DNA from: AP-15 sp963737145
Lineage (GTDB): Bacteria > Pseudomonadota > Alphaproteobacteria > ATCC43930 > CGMCC-115725
Direction: 5' to 3'
DNA length: 64,000 bases
NCBI GenBank assembly: GCA_963737145.1
Contig: CAVTRO010000007.1
Coordinates: 558,001 to 622,000 of the forward strand
Position numbers and translations under genes: made by a program. This document shows positions 25,743 to 34,956 of this stretch, piece after piece. The notes beneath the pieces were generated by a model. That model was not told the DNA's origin. It made no database searches and saw only the letters and a program-made list of their open reading frames with translations. Numbering within the stretch: the stretch's first letter is position 1; every line of letters begins with the position of its first letter.

Positions 25743-27254
25743 CTAATCCTCACCATCATGCCCGGTCGCTGGCTCCCCGACCGGGCCCTGATACCCGCCT
25801 TGCGGTACCACCTCCGCCAGAATCTCCTCTGCCGCCGTCGAATCCGGCTCGATGACAATGCCACTCCCGGAAATCGTGAACCGGTGCAATGCAGAGTTGA
25901 TCTCCGAGTCGCGGACCTTCAGTACCGAAATCATCCGGTGCAGCTGTGAGCGCAACTCGACGTAGCGCATCACCAGAATGATTTCTGCTATGCACGAGAC
26001 GCCCCGAAGCGATAGGCCGCTAAAGGGCAACCCCAGAACAGGCCCGATCAAATCGGCTTCCGACGTGTAGAGCGTGCTGATGCCGCGCCCGCGGAATTCG
26101 CTGCTGAAGGCCGAGAAAATGTGGCCGAGGCGCTCCCGATCGGGAGCCAGCCTATGGAACCCCTGAAGGCCGTCGATGAACAGCCGTCGCACGCCGCGGC
26201 GCTCGAGCGCCGCAACGAGCCGATCGCAGGTTTCATCGAGCAACCCTTCGGTCGTGGGCTGCCAGACGATTTCGACGTGGCCTTCGGCGATCAGCTGATC
26301 GAGCGGCAGCCCCAGTGCTTTCGCCTTATCGCAGATCGCTGCCGGGGTCTCATAAAACCCGAAGAACAGGCCCGGATTGTCGTGATTGCATTCGCTGAGA
26401 AAATGCAGTCCGAGCGTGGTCTTGCCGATCCCCGGCGGGCCGACGAGCAGCGCGGTCGAGTGCTGCGGGAAGCCGCCGCCCATTATCCGGTCGAGTTGAG
26501 CAACACCTGTCGAAACCGGCGGCCCGGTCACCTTACCGGGGACCGAAGGATGCGCCAGCAACGCCTCGGTGCGCGGATAGACGACGATCCCCTTGTCGGT
26601 GATGCGAAATGAATGCGCGCCTCGCAGGTAGCCGCTGCCCCGCAGTTTATGAACCTGCAGGATGCGTTCGGCATGTCTGCCGTAAAATTTTGTTTGAAGC
26701 TCGATGACCCCGTCCACCAGCGTGTGCTCGGCCGAGCTTTGGGTTACGCCGGTCAGGAGCAGCATCGCGCAATCCGCTATTGCAGCTTGAGCTTGCAATT
26801 CGTGGATGAATTTCTTGAACTCTCGGCTCGATGCCGCCGTCTCTTCGATGGCCGACAATCCGTCAAGGACGAGGACGCTCGCCTCGCGCGCCTGGACCTC
26901 GCGGCGCAGCAGCTTCAAGACCGCCGCGAGGCCTTCCTGTTCGAGCACCTGAAACGCGCTGATGTAGTAGAGCCGTTCCGGGATGACTGCTTCTTCGAAA
27001 AAGCCGAGCTGCCCGATATGCAACAGCATCCGCGCGTGATTCTCGGCCAGCAATGTCACATAGAGCGCACGGCCACCCGTAGCGACATGGTGAAAGCAGA
27101 TTTGGTTGCCGAGGATGGTCTTCCCCGCCCCGGGCGAGCCTTGAACGATAAAGACGCCGCCGCGCAGAAAGCCGCCGCGCAGAACCGTGTCCAGTCCCGG
27201 CACTCCGGTCGGGATGCGTTTGAGCGGGGGCCGGCCGGCCTCGTCAATCGGCAT
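25743..27254 (-). CDS. Two-domain KaiC-like ATPase
   Basis: The 503-residue protein has two RecA/KaiC domains. CI has Walker A GSPGAGKT (39-46) and Walker B LVLDGLSA (128-135). CII has Walker A GPPGIGKT (272-279) and Walker B LFIDGLQG (358-365). The KaiC linker start GVPGLDTVLRGG and its CII counterpart GVAQLDRIMGGG are clear. By recalled alignment, the paired catalytic Glu after strand 2 of CI is altered (VTLLAEN) and CII has YET. The phospho-site pair Ser431/Thr432 of cyanobacterial KaiC becomes Ser420-Cys421. Its ATG at 27254 overlaps the kinase stop by 11 bases. No kaiA or kaiB is nearby. Confidence 0.88.
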   Translation of the reverse strand: MPIDEAGRPPLKRIPTGVPGLDTVLRGGFLRGGVFIVQGSPGAGKTILGNQICFHHVATGGRALYVTLLAENHARMLLHIGQLGFFEEAVIPERLYYISAFQVLEQEGLAAVLKLLRREVQAREASVLVLDGLSAIEETAASSREFKKFIHELQAQAAIADCAMLLLTGVTQSSAEHTLVDGVIELQTKFYGRHAERILQVHKLRGSGYLRGAHSFRITDKGIVVYPRTEALLAHPSVPGKVTGPPVSTGVAQLDRIMGGGFPQHSTALLVGPPGIGKTTLGLHFLSECNHDNPGLFFGFYETPAAICDKAKALGLPLDQLIAEGHVEIVWQPTTEGLLDETCDRLVAALERRGVRRLFIDGLQGFHRLAPDRERLGHIFSAFSSEFRGRGISTLYTSEADLIGPVLGLPFSGLSLRGVSCIAEIILVMRYVELRSQLHRMISVLKVRDSEINSALHRFTISGSGIVIEPDSTAAEEILAEVVPQGGYQGPVGEPATGHDGED

Positions 27255-28068
27255 CTTCTGCGCTGCCCGGCCGCAGCGGCAATCTGACGGTGAATGCCGA
27301 GCCACCACCCCGGCGGCTTGAAACGCTGATCTCTCCCCGCATAGCGCGCACCAGCTGGCGCGTCACCCACAAGCCGACGCCAAACCCGCCATTGGGCTTC
27401 GCACGACGGGAGCGATGAAATCTTTCGAAAATCAATGACTTCTCGCAATCGGCTATCCCGACCCCCTCGTCGAGAACCGACAGCCGGGCGAACTCATCAT
27501 CCCTCACCAAAGAAACCTCGACAGGTCGCCCCGGTCCGAAGCGAACGGCATTGGAAAGCAGATTTTCCAGGACCTGCTCGACCGCTATTGGATCGCATGA
27601 AGCGCTCACCCCGTCCTCGACTGTGATTCGAACCTGGCACCCGGCACTTTCGGCCGATGGCAGCATGTTGGTCGTGACCTGCCGGATCAGCGCCGAAAGA
27701 TCGACCTCGGCGGCTTGCAGGTTCAGTTTTCCGGAACTGGCGCGGGCCATCTCGAGTAGGGTCGTCGCCCGCCGCAGATACGCATTGACCAGCCCTTCGA
27801 GAAGTTCGAGGCCGTGCACCAGTCCTGCCGGCACCCCCTCCGACATGTGCCGCGCCCTTGCCAACAGCAGCTCCAGCCGCGCGCTGATCGGCGTCATCGG
27901 GTTGCGCAGCTCGTGTGCTGCGATCGCCAGGAAATCGTCGCGCGCCCGCAACTCGGCCTCAAGCTCGGCGACGCGCGCCGTCAGCGCCGTTTCCCGAAGC
28001 GTTGGGCCCTTTGGGGGGGGCGTCCTCCCAACTGCTGTTCGATCTTTCCGGTTTCGGCGAATTTTCAT
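27244..28068 (-). CDS. Soluble sensor histidine kinase
   Basis: The 274-residue kinase has no membrane segment or recognisable sensor domain. A short coiled coil (ARVAELEAELRARDDF) leads into the H-box IAAHELRNP, with His52 as phospho-acceptor. The N-box is LENLLSNAVRFGPG, followed by DEGVGI, an F-box-like FERF and GFGVGLWV. It heads the HK-KaiC-RR operon, and the KaiC start lies inside its last codons. The lack of a sensor suggests it senses through a partner, possibly the KaiC-like protein. Confidence 0.88.
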   Translation of the reverse strand: MKIRRNRKDRTAVGRTPPPKGPTLRETALTARVAELEAELRARDDFLAIAAHELRNPMTPISARLELLLARARHMSEGVPAGLVHGLELLEGLVNAYLRRATTLLEMARASSGKLNLQAAEVDLSALIRQVTTNMLPSAESAGCQVRITVEDGVSASCDPIAVEQVLENLLSNAVRFGPGRPVEVSLVRDDEFARLSVLDEGVGIADCEKSLIFERFHRSRRAKPNGGFGVGLWVTRQLVRAMRGEISVSSRRGGGSAFTVRLPLRPGSAEDAD

Positions 28069-28245
28069 CCAAACCCTCTGGCGAGGCCGCTCGGGCTTTC
28101 CAGCTCGAACCTACCCGCCTCCCGCGGCAGCGCCGGCAAGTCTTGAAACAAGGGCGAGCCAGCTCGCGTTCCGCGTCTCCGACGGAATAGAGGGCCGCCG
28201 CTCGACGCCGGCTCTCGCGCCGCACCTCAGCCCCGGGTCGACCCC

Positions 28246-28274
28246 TTGACCCCGCCGCCGCCTCACATGATGTT
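28246..28274 (+). promoter_or_regulatory. Possible sigma70 promoter for tRNA-Ser
   Basis: TTGACC at 28246-28251 is followed after 16-17 nt by TGATGT/GATGTT, about 16 nt before the tRNA. The -35 is close to consensus and the -10 is poor, so this is tentative. Confidence 0.3.
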
Positions 28275-28289
28275 CACGCACCCAGCCCC

Positions 28290-28379
28290 GGATGGGTGGC
28301 CGAGCGGTTTAAGGCACCGGTCTTGAAAACCGGCGTGCCCGCAAGGGTACCGTGGGTTCGAATCCCACCCCATCCGCCA
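28290..28379 (+). tRNA. tRNA-Ser(UGA)
   Basis: The gene folds as a class II tRNA. Acceptor GGATGGG pairs with CCCATCC, followed by G and an encoded CCA. The D arm is GGCCGAGCGGTTTAAGGC. The anticodon stem CCGGT/ACCGG encloses loop CTTGAAA, with anticodon TGA at 28324-28326. There is a long variable arm, and the T arm contains GTGGG-TTCGAAT-CCCAC. The encoded CCA is normal for many bacteria. The accessory region starts just downstream, so the 3' end may have served as an integration site, but I find no second copy of its 3' end in the window. Confidence 0.97.
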
Positions 28380-29041
28380 TTAAAACGGAAATTACACACT
28401 TATATAATGGCAGTAGCGGATTGCCTGAAGTGTAAACCTATCCAAGGACCTATCCAGACGTTACGGACAATCGCGAATGACTGAGGCCCGCCTGGCGTGG
28501 GGTCTGCTCGGGATGACCTGAGGCAGGGCGGCGGCGCAATAAACCGTATACCGTTGACGCCTTTTCATTATCTTCCAGCCAACGAGGCGCAGACGGCCCA
28601 TTGCGTCCCTCGACGGCAGTCGGCTGGAATGAGCAAAGGAGGCATCCCGGCAATGAAAGTTCGCCAACGTTCGCGAGCGCCAAGTTGGCGACATGGACGA
28701 AAATGGTGCGGGAGGCCATGAGCTGATCACAAAGGCGCTGCGGACGATGAGCCCGAACCCCTCGGCGGCCGGGCGCGCAGGTCGAGCCGGGACGGTCGGC
28801 CGCCAACGATCACTTCCGGCGCGGGCGCTGACAACGAATGACGTTATCGGTCCGGCGCTGCCGAGCCGTCCAGACCGTGATATCGCGGGGTCAGAACGTT
28901 TCCACGCGTCGTATCTTGGCCGTGGCGCTCTACAAGATCGACGACGACATCAGGCTAGGTCTTGCGGCCCGTGCACCGGTTTCGCGGAAATGCTGAACGG
29001 GGGGCAGTGCGACACGGCGGATCATGCCGCGGGCTTGAGCG
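28380..29041. other. Gene-poor stretch after tRNA-Ser
   Basis: I see no supported gene here. Short frames lack ribosome sites and families. The sequence has irregular codon statistics compared with the flanks. This is the start of the decayed accessory region and may include the scar of an integrated element. Confidence 0.4.
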
Positions 29042-29172
29042 GTGCGAGACTGCCATCGCCGGCTGAGCTATTCCGAGCTGGCCGTTGCCGCGGAGCGGGT
29101 GGCGGCACAGCTCGCCAGTGACGCCATCCGTCCTTGTCACTGCGTCGCCATGTGGCTGCCGAGCCGGTTTGG
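29042..29172 (+). pseudogene. N-terminal scrap of an AMP-binding acyl-CoA synthetase
   Basis: The plus strand reads RRLSYSELAVAAERVAAQLA, then a short stretch and VAMWLPSRF. This matches the A1 region of acyl-CoA synthetases (xxLSYxELxxxxxRVAxxLxxxGxxxGDxVAxWLPN). Homology stops abruptly at the 3' end of dinB at 29173. The remaining ~450 residues of the enzyme are absent. Confidence 0.55.
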
Positions 29173-30426
29173 TCACAGGTCCTTTTCGGCGAGTTTGCGA
29201 AACTCGTCGGGCACTGAACGGGAAATCCCCAGCGCCACCGACGCATATCCGATAGCATCCCATCCGAATCGATCGCGGATCCTATCGACAGCGCAGTCGG
29301 CCGCCCAGCGTGCCATGCCCTTCTTGGTGCCGGGGCGGCGCGCTTCGCCTTTGAGCCCAAGCGGGAGTTCCAGCTGAAAATCCCAGTGCTCCTCGAGATG
29401 CGACACGGAGATCGCCAGGAGCGAGATAATCTTCTCATCAGGGTGATCCGCGAGGACCGCGCGCACCAGCTCCTCGGCGATCTCGGCAAGGATCACGGTC
29501 GCGGAGATTGGCGCGTCGAGCGTAACCGAGCGAGTGGTTGAGGCCAGGTTGGCGAAGCGAACGCGGGCCGTCACGGTTCGACCAGCCTTGGCCTTGGCCT
29601 TGGCCCGTAGACGGGTGCCAATTCTGTCTGCAAGATGAAGCAGAGTGGGGCGGAAAACTCGCTCGTCGGCAGGCTTCCTGCCGATTGCCGACTGTGCTCC
29701 CGCCGATCCGGCCTTTCGGTCAGTCTTGATATCCCGTGGATCGCGATTCCACGCCAGCGCCGCGAGTTTCTCTCCCGCTGCGGGACCGAGCAACCGCTCA
29801 AGCGACCATCCCGGCGTCTTTGCCAACTGCCCAATGGTGAGCACGCCGATCTCGGCCAGACGCGTTTTGGTGACCGGGCCCACTCCCCACATCAGCTCGA
29901 CAGACAGGTTGTGAAGGAATTCCAGTTCGGTGTCGGGATCGACAACCACCAGCCCATCGGGCTTGGCAACTTGCGATGCAATTTTAGCCAGATGCTTGGT
30001 GCGCGCCACGCCGATCGAGATCGGAAGGCCAAGCTCCGCCCGCACGCGGTGCCGGATTGCGCTCGCAATTTCGGCAGGCGGACCGAAGAGACGGGTGCAG
30101 CCCGTGACGTCGGCAAAGCCCTCGTCGATAGAAATCCGCTCGATCAGGGGCGTGAAATCGTTGACCACCTTGATGGCCGCATCTCCCAGCCGTTGGTAGT
30201 CCTTGAAATGGCCGGGGACAAAGGTGAGTTGCGGACAGAGTTCGCGCGCCTGCCGTCCCGGCATGCCGCCGCGGACCCCGAAGGCCTTGGCTTCGTAAGA
30301 GGCGGCAAGCACAACCCCACCACCGACGGCGACGGGCTTGCCGCGCAACGAAGGGTCGAGCAGCTGTTCGACCGAGGCATAAAAGGCATCCAGGTCTGCA
30401 TGGAGGATGGTGGCTGTCGTTTCCAT
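29173..30426 (-). CDS. dinB: DNA polymerase IV (Y-family translesion polymerase)
   Basis: The 417-residue protein is intact. The N-terminal ILHADLDAFYASVEQLLDP carries the first metal-binding Asp, and SYEAKAFGVRGGMP and ISIDEGFADVT (catalytic Asp-Glu) complete the palm. IGVARTKHLAKIASQVAKPDG is the Y-family signature. A helix-hairpin-helix (ELMWGVGPVTKTRLAEIGV) and little-finger domain follow. The C-terminus lacks an obvious beta-clamp motif. It is flanked on both sides by broken metabolic genes, so it appears to have been inserted into a previously coding stretch. Confidence 0.93.
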   Translation of the reverse strand: METTATILHADLDAFYASVEQLLDPSLRGKPVAVGGGVVLAASYEAKAFGVRGGMPGRQARELCPQLTFVPGHFKDYQRLGDAAIKVVNDFTPLIERISIDEGFADVTGCTRLFGPPAEIASAIRHRVRAELGLPISIGVARTKHLAKIASQVAKPDGLVVVDPDTELEFLHNLSVELMWGVGPVTKTRLAEIGVLTIGQLAKTPGWSLERLLGPAAGEKLAALAWNRDPRDIKTDRKAGSAGAQSAIGRKPADERVFRPTLLHLADRIGTRLRAKAKAKAGRTVTARVRFANLASTTRSVTLDAPISATVILAEIAEELVRAVLADHPDEKIISLLAISVSHLEEHWDFQLELPLGLKGEARRPGTKKGMARWAADCAVDRIRDRFGWDAIGYASVALGISRSVPDEFRKLAEKDL

Positions 30427-30529
30427 CCCGGCCGTTCACCTGTGACGTTTCGAGAAGGTTCTTGCCCGCGCGGAACATGATGAGAACAAACCTTTGCGAC
30501 GTCAAGCCGCGCGCGGTGCGCGTTTGCCT

Positions 30530-30601
30530 GCTACCACCCGGCACCTCGACATCTTCGAGCGCCGACGGGTCGCCCGGGCGGCGCAGCAGGATGGCCTCCA
30601 T
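30530..30601 (-). pseudogene. N-terminal scrap of a quinone oxidoreductase
   Basis: Read on the minus strand from an ATG at 30601, the first residues are MEAILLRRPGDPSALEDVEV. This is the typical start of a zinc-type alcohol dehydrogenase / quinone oxidoreductase. Homology ends within about 24 codons and the frame then runs into unrelated sequence upstream of dinB. Confidence 0.45.
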
Positions 30602-30629
30602 GCTTGTCGCCGGAATCAGCTCTCGGCGA

Positions 30630-30897
30630 TGATGGGTCGCTGAGCACCGCCGATGCCACCGTCGATCTCGCCCTCGACACCTTCGCCTGTTTCATCCACA
30701 AGGGCGGCTTGCCCGCAAGCCGACCCCTCCGGCGTACCCGTCGAGATCACGACGCCGGCCACAAGCGGCGTTCCAATCCAGGCTCGGGATGCCGAAGATC
30801 AGATCGTTGATTCCGGTGTGCTTGACCTCTGTGCCATTGAGCCGCGTCACCAACTGGAGACGGGTCGGTCGGGGATCTCGTCGGCGGTAACGATCCA
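30630..30897 (-). pseudogene. Degenerate fumarylacetoacetate hydrolase fragment
   Basis: The minus strand reads WIVTADEIPD, then after a frame change TRLQLVTRLNGTEVKHTG and NDLIFGIPS, and later VISTGTPEG. This is the C-terminal core of FAH-family hydrolases in the right order. At least two frame changes and a deletion between FGIPS and VISTG remove the function. An intact FAH-family gene lies at 38.1 kb; this fragment is a different family member. Confidence 0.6.
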
Positions 30898-31082
30898 AGG
30901 GTTAGCCGGCATATGAACCGCGGCGAGCAGCGCTGCTCGGCTCAGGGCAGCTGACCATTTAGGCGATCGATGCGGCGGCTGAGGAAGCTGAACAGCTGGG
31001 CCGCGATAAGCGAAAGTTATCGGGGGTCAGAACATGCGCTACCTGACTCCAAGAACTGCATGGTCGCGGCTCGCGCCAACGT
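30898..31082. other. Non-coding accessory sequence
   Basis: No gene is supported between the FAH fragment and the palindromic element. Stop codons are frequent in all frames. Confidence 0.4.
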
Positions 31083-31130
31083 GGGTTGCCGGTAGTGTCT
31101 CAATTTAAACTGAGACACTACCGGGTTGCC
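31083..31130. repeat. 32-bp palindrome between exact 8-bp direct repeats
   Basis: The 32-bp core at 31091-31122 has 12-bp perfect inverted arms, GGTAGTGTCTCA and TGAGACACTACC, around an 8-bp centre containing TTTAAA. It is bracketed by identical GGGTTGCC at 31083-31090 and 31123-31130. This looks like two IS ends joined together with an 8-bp target-site duplication, that is, a mobile element with its interior lost. Confidence 0.7.
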
Positions 31131-31137
31131 ACAAGTA

Positions 31138-31166
31138 TTGACAGCCGTCGTTAATTGTGTTATGCT
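31138..31166 (+). promoter_or_regulatory. Sigma70-type promoter
   Basis: A perfect TTGACA at 31138-31143, a 17-nt spacer and TATGCT at 31161-31166 form a good housekeeping promoter reading toward the ParB-methyltransferase gene, whose start is about 230 bp downstream. It lies just beyond the palindromic element, so it could also be a promoter contributed by mobile DNA. Confidence 0.6.
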
Positions 31167-31394
31167 ATTAAGCGAATTATCGGAAAGGTATGTTCAGTCC
31201 GAGCGGCCTGGCCGAAAACTCCGAACCACGTCGACCTCGGGTTCGGCCGAGGGGGCAAAGGCGCCACCGTAGATGGTGCTGGACAACGGCGCCGCGGTCA
31301 ATCCCGTGGCGGAGACCCGCAGAAAGTTAGCGAAATCCGCCACCCGAATTCTTTTAGGCTGTATAGAGCGCGTGCGCGCGCGGGAGACGCGTCT

Positions 31395-32750
31395 GTGAAC
31401 CTTGCCGACAAGCTCACGGTCGAGCAGTGGCCGATCGATCGGCTGATTGAATACATTAGAAACCCAAGAAAGAACGAGGCCGTCGTCGACCAAATGGCGG
31501 CGGCAATCAGGGACTTCGGGTTCCGGATTCCGATCGTGGCCAAGTCTGACGGCACGATCGTAGACGGCCACCTCCGGCTACAAAGCCGCTCGCAAGCTCG
31601 GCATGAGCGATGTGCCCGTGGCGCTCGCGGACGAGCTTTCGGACGCGCAGATCAAGGCGTTCCGCCTACTCGCCAACCGCTCGGCAAATTGGGCGGAATG
31701 GGATACAGAACTTTTGCGGCTTGAGCACTCGGTGAGCTGAACGTGCTCGGCTTCGACCTCACACTCACCGGCTTCGGCGAGATCGAGCTCGGCTCGCTGC
31801 TCGCGGACAAGACCGAGGGTCTGACGGATCCCGACGATGCTCCTGCAGTTCCAGAGCACCCGGTCTCGCAGACCGGCGATTTGTGGCTGCTCGGGCGGCA
31901 TCGGCTGCTCTGCGGCGACAGCACGGTGGCGACGGACGTCGAGCGCGTGCTCGGCGGCATCGAGCCGCACCTTATGGTGACAGACCCGCCTTACGGGATA
32001 GAATACGATCCAGCGTGGCGCAATCGCGCCGCCGCGGCCGGGCTGATTGGGCAAAAGAAGTCGACGCGAGCCACTGGCCAGGTGGAAAACGACGACCGGG
32101 CTGATTGGCGCGAGGCCTGGGCACTGTTCCCCGGCGCGGTGGCCTATATCTGGCACGCCGGGACTAAGGCGGGCATCGTGCAGGACAGTTTAGCGGCCTG
32201 CGGCTTCGAGATCCGCGCGCAACTCGTTTGGACCAAAAACAACTTCGCGATCGGCCGCGGCCATTACCACTGCAAGCACGAGCCATGCTGGTACGCAGTC
32301 CGCAAGGGCTCAATCGGGCATTGGGCCGGCGACCGCAAGCAGACCACGGTGTGGAACATCGACAAGAACCTGAAGTCGGAGACTGGCCACGGCACGCAAA
32401 AGCCGGTCGAGTGCATGCAGCGGCCGATCGAGAACAACTCCTCGCCCGGCCAGGCCGTCTATGAGCCTTTCTCTGGGAGTGGAACGACGATCATCGCGGC
32501 CGAGCGGTCTGGACGCTCGTGCCACGCGATCGAGCTTTCACCGAAATATGTGGATGTCGCGATAAAGCGTTGGCAGGACTTCACCGGAGCCAGGGCAACG
32601 CTCGACGGTGACGGTCGATGCTTCGATGAGATCGCCGCCGCGCGTGCTGCGAAAGCAGCCACAGAGGAACCTGCGGCCGCGGACGATTATTCACTCGTCA
32701 CGCAGGAACGGGAATTCGAGCCCGTCGCCCATGGCTCGAAGGCGAGGTGA
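31395..32750 (+). pseudogene. Phage ParB/Srx-N6-adenine methyltransferase fusion, two frameshifts
   Basis: From GTG at 31395 the protein starts with a ParB-like domain (DRLIEYIRNPRKN...FGFRIPIVAKSDGTIVDGHLRL). It changes frame near 31577 (KAARKLGMSDVPVAL) and again near 31727, then continues GELNVLGFDLTLTG. The methyltransferase domain (WLLGRHRLLCGDS; DPPYGIEYDP; PFSGSGTTIIAAE) has motif IV before motif I, as in beta-class N6-adenine or N4-cytosine enzymes. This two-domain architecture is common in alphaproteobacterial prophages, usually upstream of terminase genes as here. From 31743 the MTase domain is open and could be translated alone. Confidence 0.8.
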
Positions 32751-32894
32751 TTATTGGCCTTCTCGGGCATCACGCCCTGGCGGCTGCAGCATCGGGCTCG
32801 GCCGACTTGCTGGGCTTGTGTCCCGCCAACCGTGCGCGCTCGCGTGGGCTCGGGGCATGCGTGCAGTCTAGTGTAATTTTTAGAGAGTGACACA
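32751..32894. other. Short gap before terminase genes
   Basis: The gap is 144 bp with no supported gene. The last 40 bp are AT-rich (gtgtaatttttagagagtgacaca) and may carry expression signals for the small terminase gene. Confidence 0.3.
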
Positions 32895-33338
32895 ATGGCC
32901 GCAACCGGCCGTCCACGATTCGAACCCACAGAAAACCAGCGCGGCCAAGTCGAAGCCATGGCGCGCTATGGCATCCCCGTGACGGAAATCGTCCGGACCA
33001 TCGGAGTTTCCAAGCCGACGTTGCTGAAATACTTCCGGGACGAGCTCGATACCGGAGCCACCAAAGCGAACGCCCAAGTGGGCGAATTCATTTTCTCCAC
33101 CATCCTCGGCGTTCCAATACCCGGCAGGCCGCCGGTTACTGACGAGCGGGCCCGCGCAACGCTCGCAATCTTCTGGGCGAAGACCCGGATGCATTGGAAA
33201 GAGACGAATGTTCACGAACACAGCGGCAAGCATGGCGATGCGATAGAGGTGTCCACTGTCCGAGAACGTATCACTCGCCGGCTCGCTCGCCTTGCTGCCG
33301 AAAGCACAACAAGCGAAGATCCTGAAGAGTCTGAATGA
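32895..33338 (+). CDS. Probable phage terminase small subunit / HTH DNA-binding protein
   Basis: The 147-residue protein has a helix-turn-helix near the N-terminus (MARYGIPVTEIVRTIGVSKPTLLKYFRDEL). A region with RARATLAIFWAKTRMHWKET follows, and the tail is charged. Its size, HTH and position directly before (and overlapping) the large terminase match small terminase subunits, which recognise phage DNA for packaging. Family assignment rests mainly on context. The upstream RBS is weak. Confidence 0.65.
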   Translation: MAATGRPRFEPTENQRGQVEAMARYGIPVTEIVRTIGVSKPTLLKYFRDELDTGATKANAQVGEFIFSTILGVPIPGRPPVTDERARATLAIFWAKTRMHWKETNVHEHSGKHGDAIEVSTVRERITRRLARLAAESTTSEDPEESE

Positions 33339-34715
33339 TCAGGAATTAGAAGCACTCGAATACGATTGGCTGACCTGGGGTCGAGAGAATCAGCTGCCAC
33401 CGCCGGGCGATTGGCGCGTTTGGCTTCTCGTCGCCGGTCGCGGCTTCGGCAAAACGCGCACCGGCGCCGAATGGATCCGCCACCAGGTCAATCATGATAA
33501 GCGCCGCCGCGTCGCCCTGGTCGCGCCTACCGCCGCGGATGTGCGCGATGTCATGGTCGAGGGGGAAAGCGGCATTCTGGCGATTTCGCCAGAATGGGAG
33601 CGGCCGCGATACGAACCATCAAAACGCCGGCTGGTTTGGCCCAATGGCGCAATAGCGACAACCTACAGCGCGGAGGAGCCCGAACGTCTCCGCGGTCCGC
33701 AGCACGACGCGGCCTGGTGCGATGAGATCGCCGCGTGGCGGTATCCGGAGACCTGGGACATGCTGATGTTCGGTCTGCGCCTTGGCGCCGACCCGCGCGT
33801 CGTTGTCACCACGACGCCAAAGCCGATCGATCTGCTGATCGGACCAGGAGAAAACAACCGGCGCCTCGGGCTATTGCGCGACCCCAGCGTCATCGTCACC
33901 CGCGGCTCGACATACGAAAACCGGCCCAACCTGGCGCCGGCGTTCCTGCAGCAAATCGTCCGCCGCTACGAGGGTAGCCGGCTCGGCCGTCAAGAGCTCG
34001 ACGCCGAGATCCTCGACGACGTCCCGGCGCCCTGTGGAGCGGCGAGCGCATCGAGGAGGCGCGTTGGGCGGCGCACAAAAATGTGCCGGAGTTGGTTCGG
34101 ATCGTCGTCGCGATCGATCCGGCCGCATCGCATGGCGAAGAGGCTGACGAGACGGGCATCCTTGTCGCCGGCAAGGACAGAAACGGACACGGCTATGTAC
34201 TGGCGGATCGATCAGGACGATATCCGCCGACCGAGTGGGCTCGCGTCGCCATTTCGCTTTATGGGTCGCACAAGGCAGATCGCATCGTCGCCGAGCGCAA
34301 TAATGGCGGCGACATGGTCGAGGCGACCATTCGCATGGTCAACCCCAATGTGCCGGTCACGACGGTGTGGGCCAGCCGCGGAAAAATCGTCCGCGCCGAA
34401 CCCGTAGCTGCGCTTTACGAGCAAAACAAAATCCATCACGTCGGCACTTTTGCGACGCTCGAAGATCAGATGTGCGGGTTCACTAGCGATTTTGACCGCG
34501 CCACAGCGGGTTATTCGCCGGATAGAGTCGACGCGCTCGTCTGGGCTCTGACGGATCTGCTTGTCGAGCCGATGGCGAATTCCGGGATCTTCGAGCTCTA
34601 CCGCGAGCAGGCGCGCAAGCTGGCGGAGGCCAATGTGAGGCCCGCGCCGAAGCCGATGTATGCGCCGGGCAGCGTCGAGTACGAGAAACAACAGCAGGAA
34701 GAGGGGAGCACCTAG
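33292..34715 (+). pseudogene. Phage terminase large subunit, one frameshift
   Basis: This is the packaging ATPase-nuclease. Walker A is GRGFGKTRTGAEW, Walker B is AAWCDEIAAW, and the coupling motif region is VVTTTPKPIDLL. The first frame reads to LDAEILDDVP; one missing G near 34024-34026 shifts the frame, and the protein continues as LWSGERIEEARWAAHKNVPELVR. The nuclease half has VVAIDPAASHGEEADETGI and AERNNGGDMV, with a final Asp in YSPDRVDALVWAL. All catalytic residues are kept. The start is a TTG at 33292 overlapping the small-subunit gene by 47 bases. No portal or capsid genes follow, so this is a phage remnant. Confidence 0.82.
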
Positions 34716-34956
34716 CACAGTGCCTTCTGGTTTGCTCGCAAAAGAACAGCATTGCCGCGTTGCCGGCTGCGGCAAAGCCAAGCACGATCAGATAGATCAC
34801 CTCGTGCTGCTGCAAATCCCTCACTGCCCGAAACGCCCGCCGGTCACATAGTGCACCGATATTAACCACGCAATGACACAGGCTTAAACCACGCAATCTC
34901 GTGGACTGTGCGGCCGAACGGAGCGTGTGTGTCGTCGTCTTCAATAGGAGAACCCG
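34716..34956. other. Gap after the terminase remnant
   Basis: The gap is 241 bp. The expected portal gene is absent. A minus-strand reading LQQHEVIYLIVLGFAAAGNA looks like a membrane segment but has no start or family support. Confidence 0.3.
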
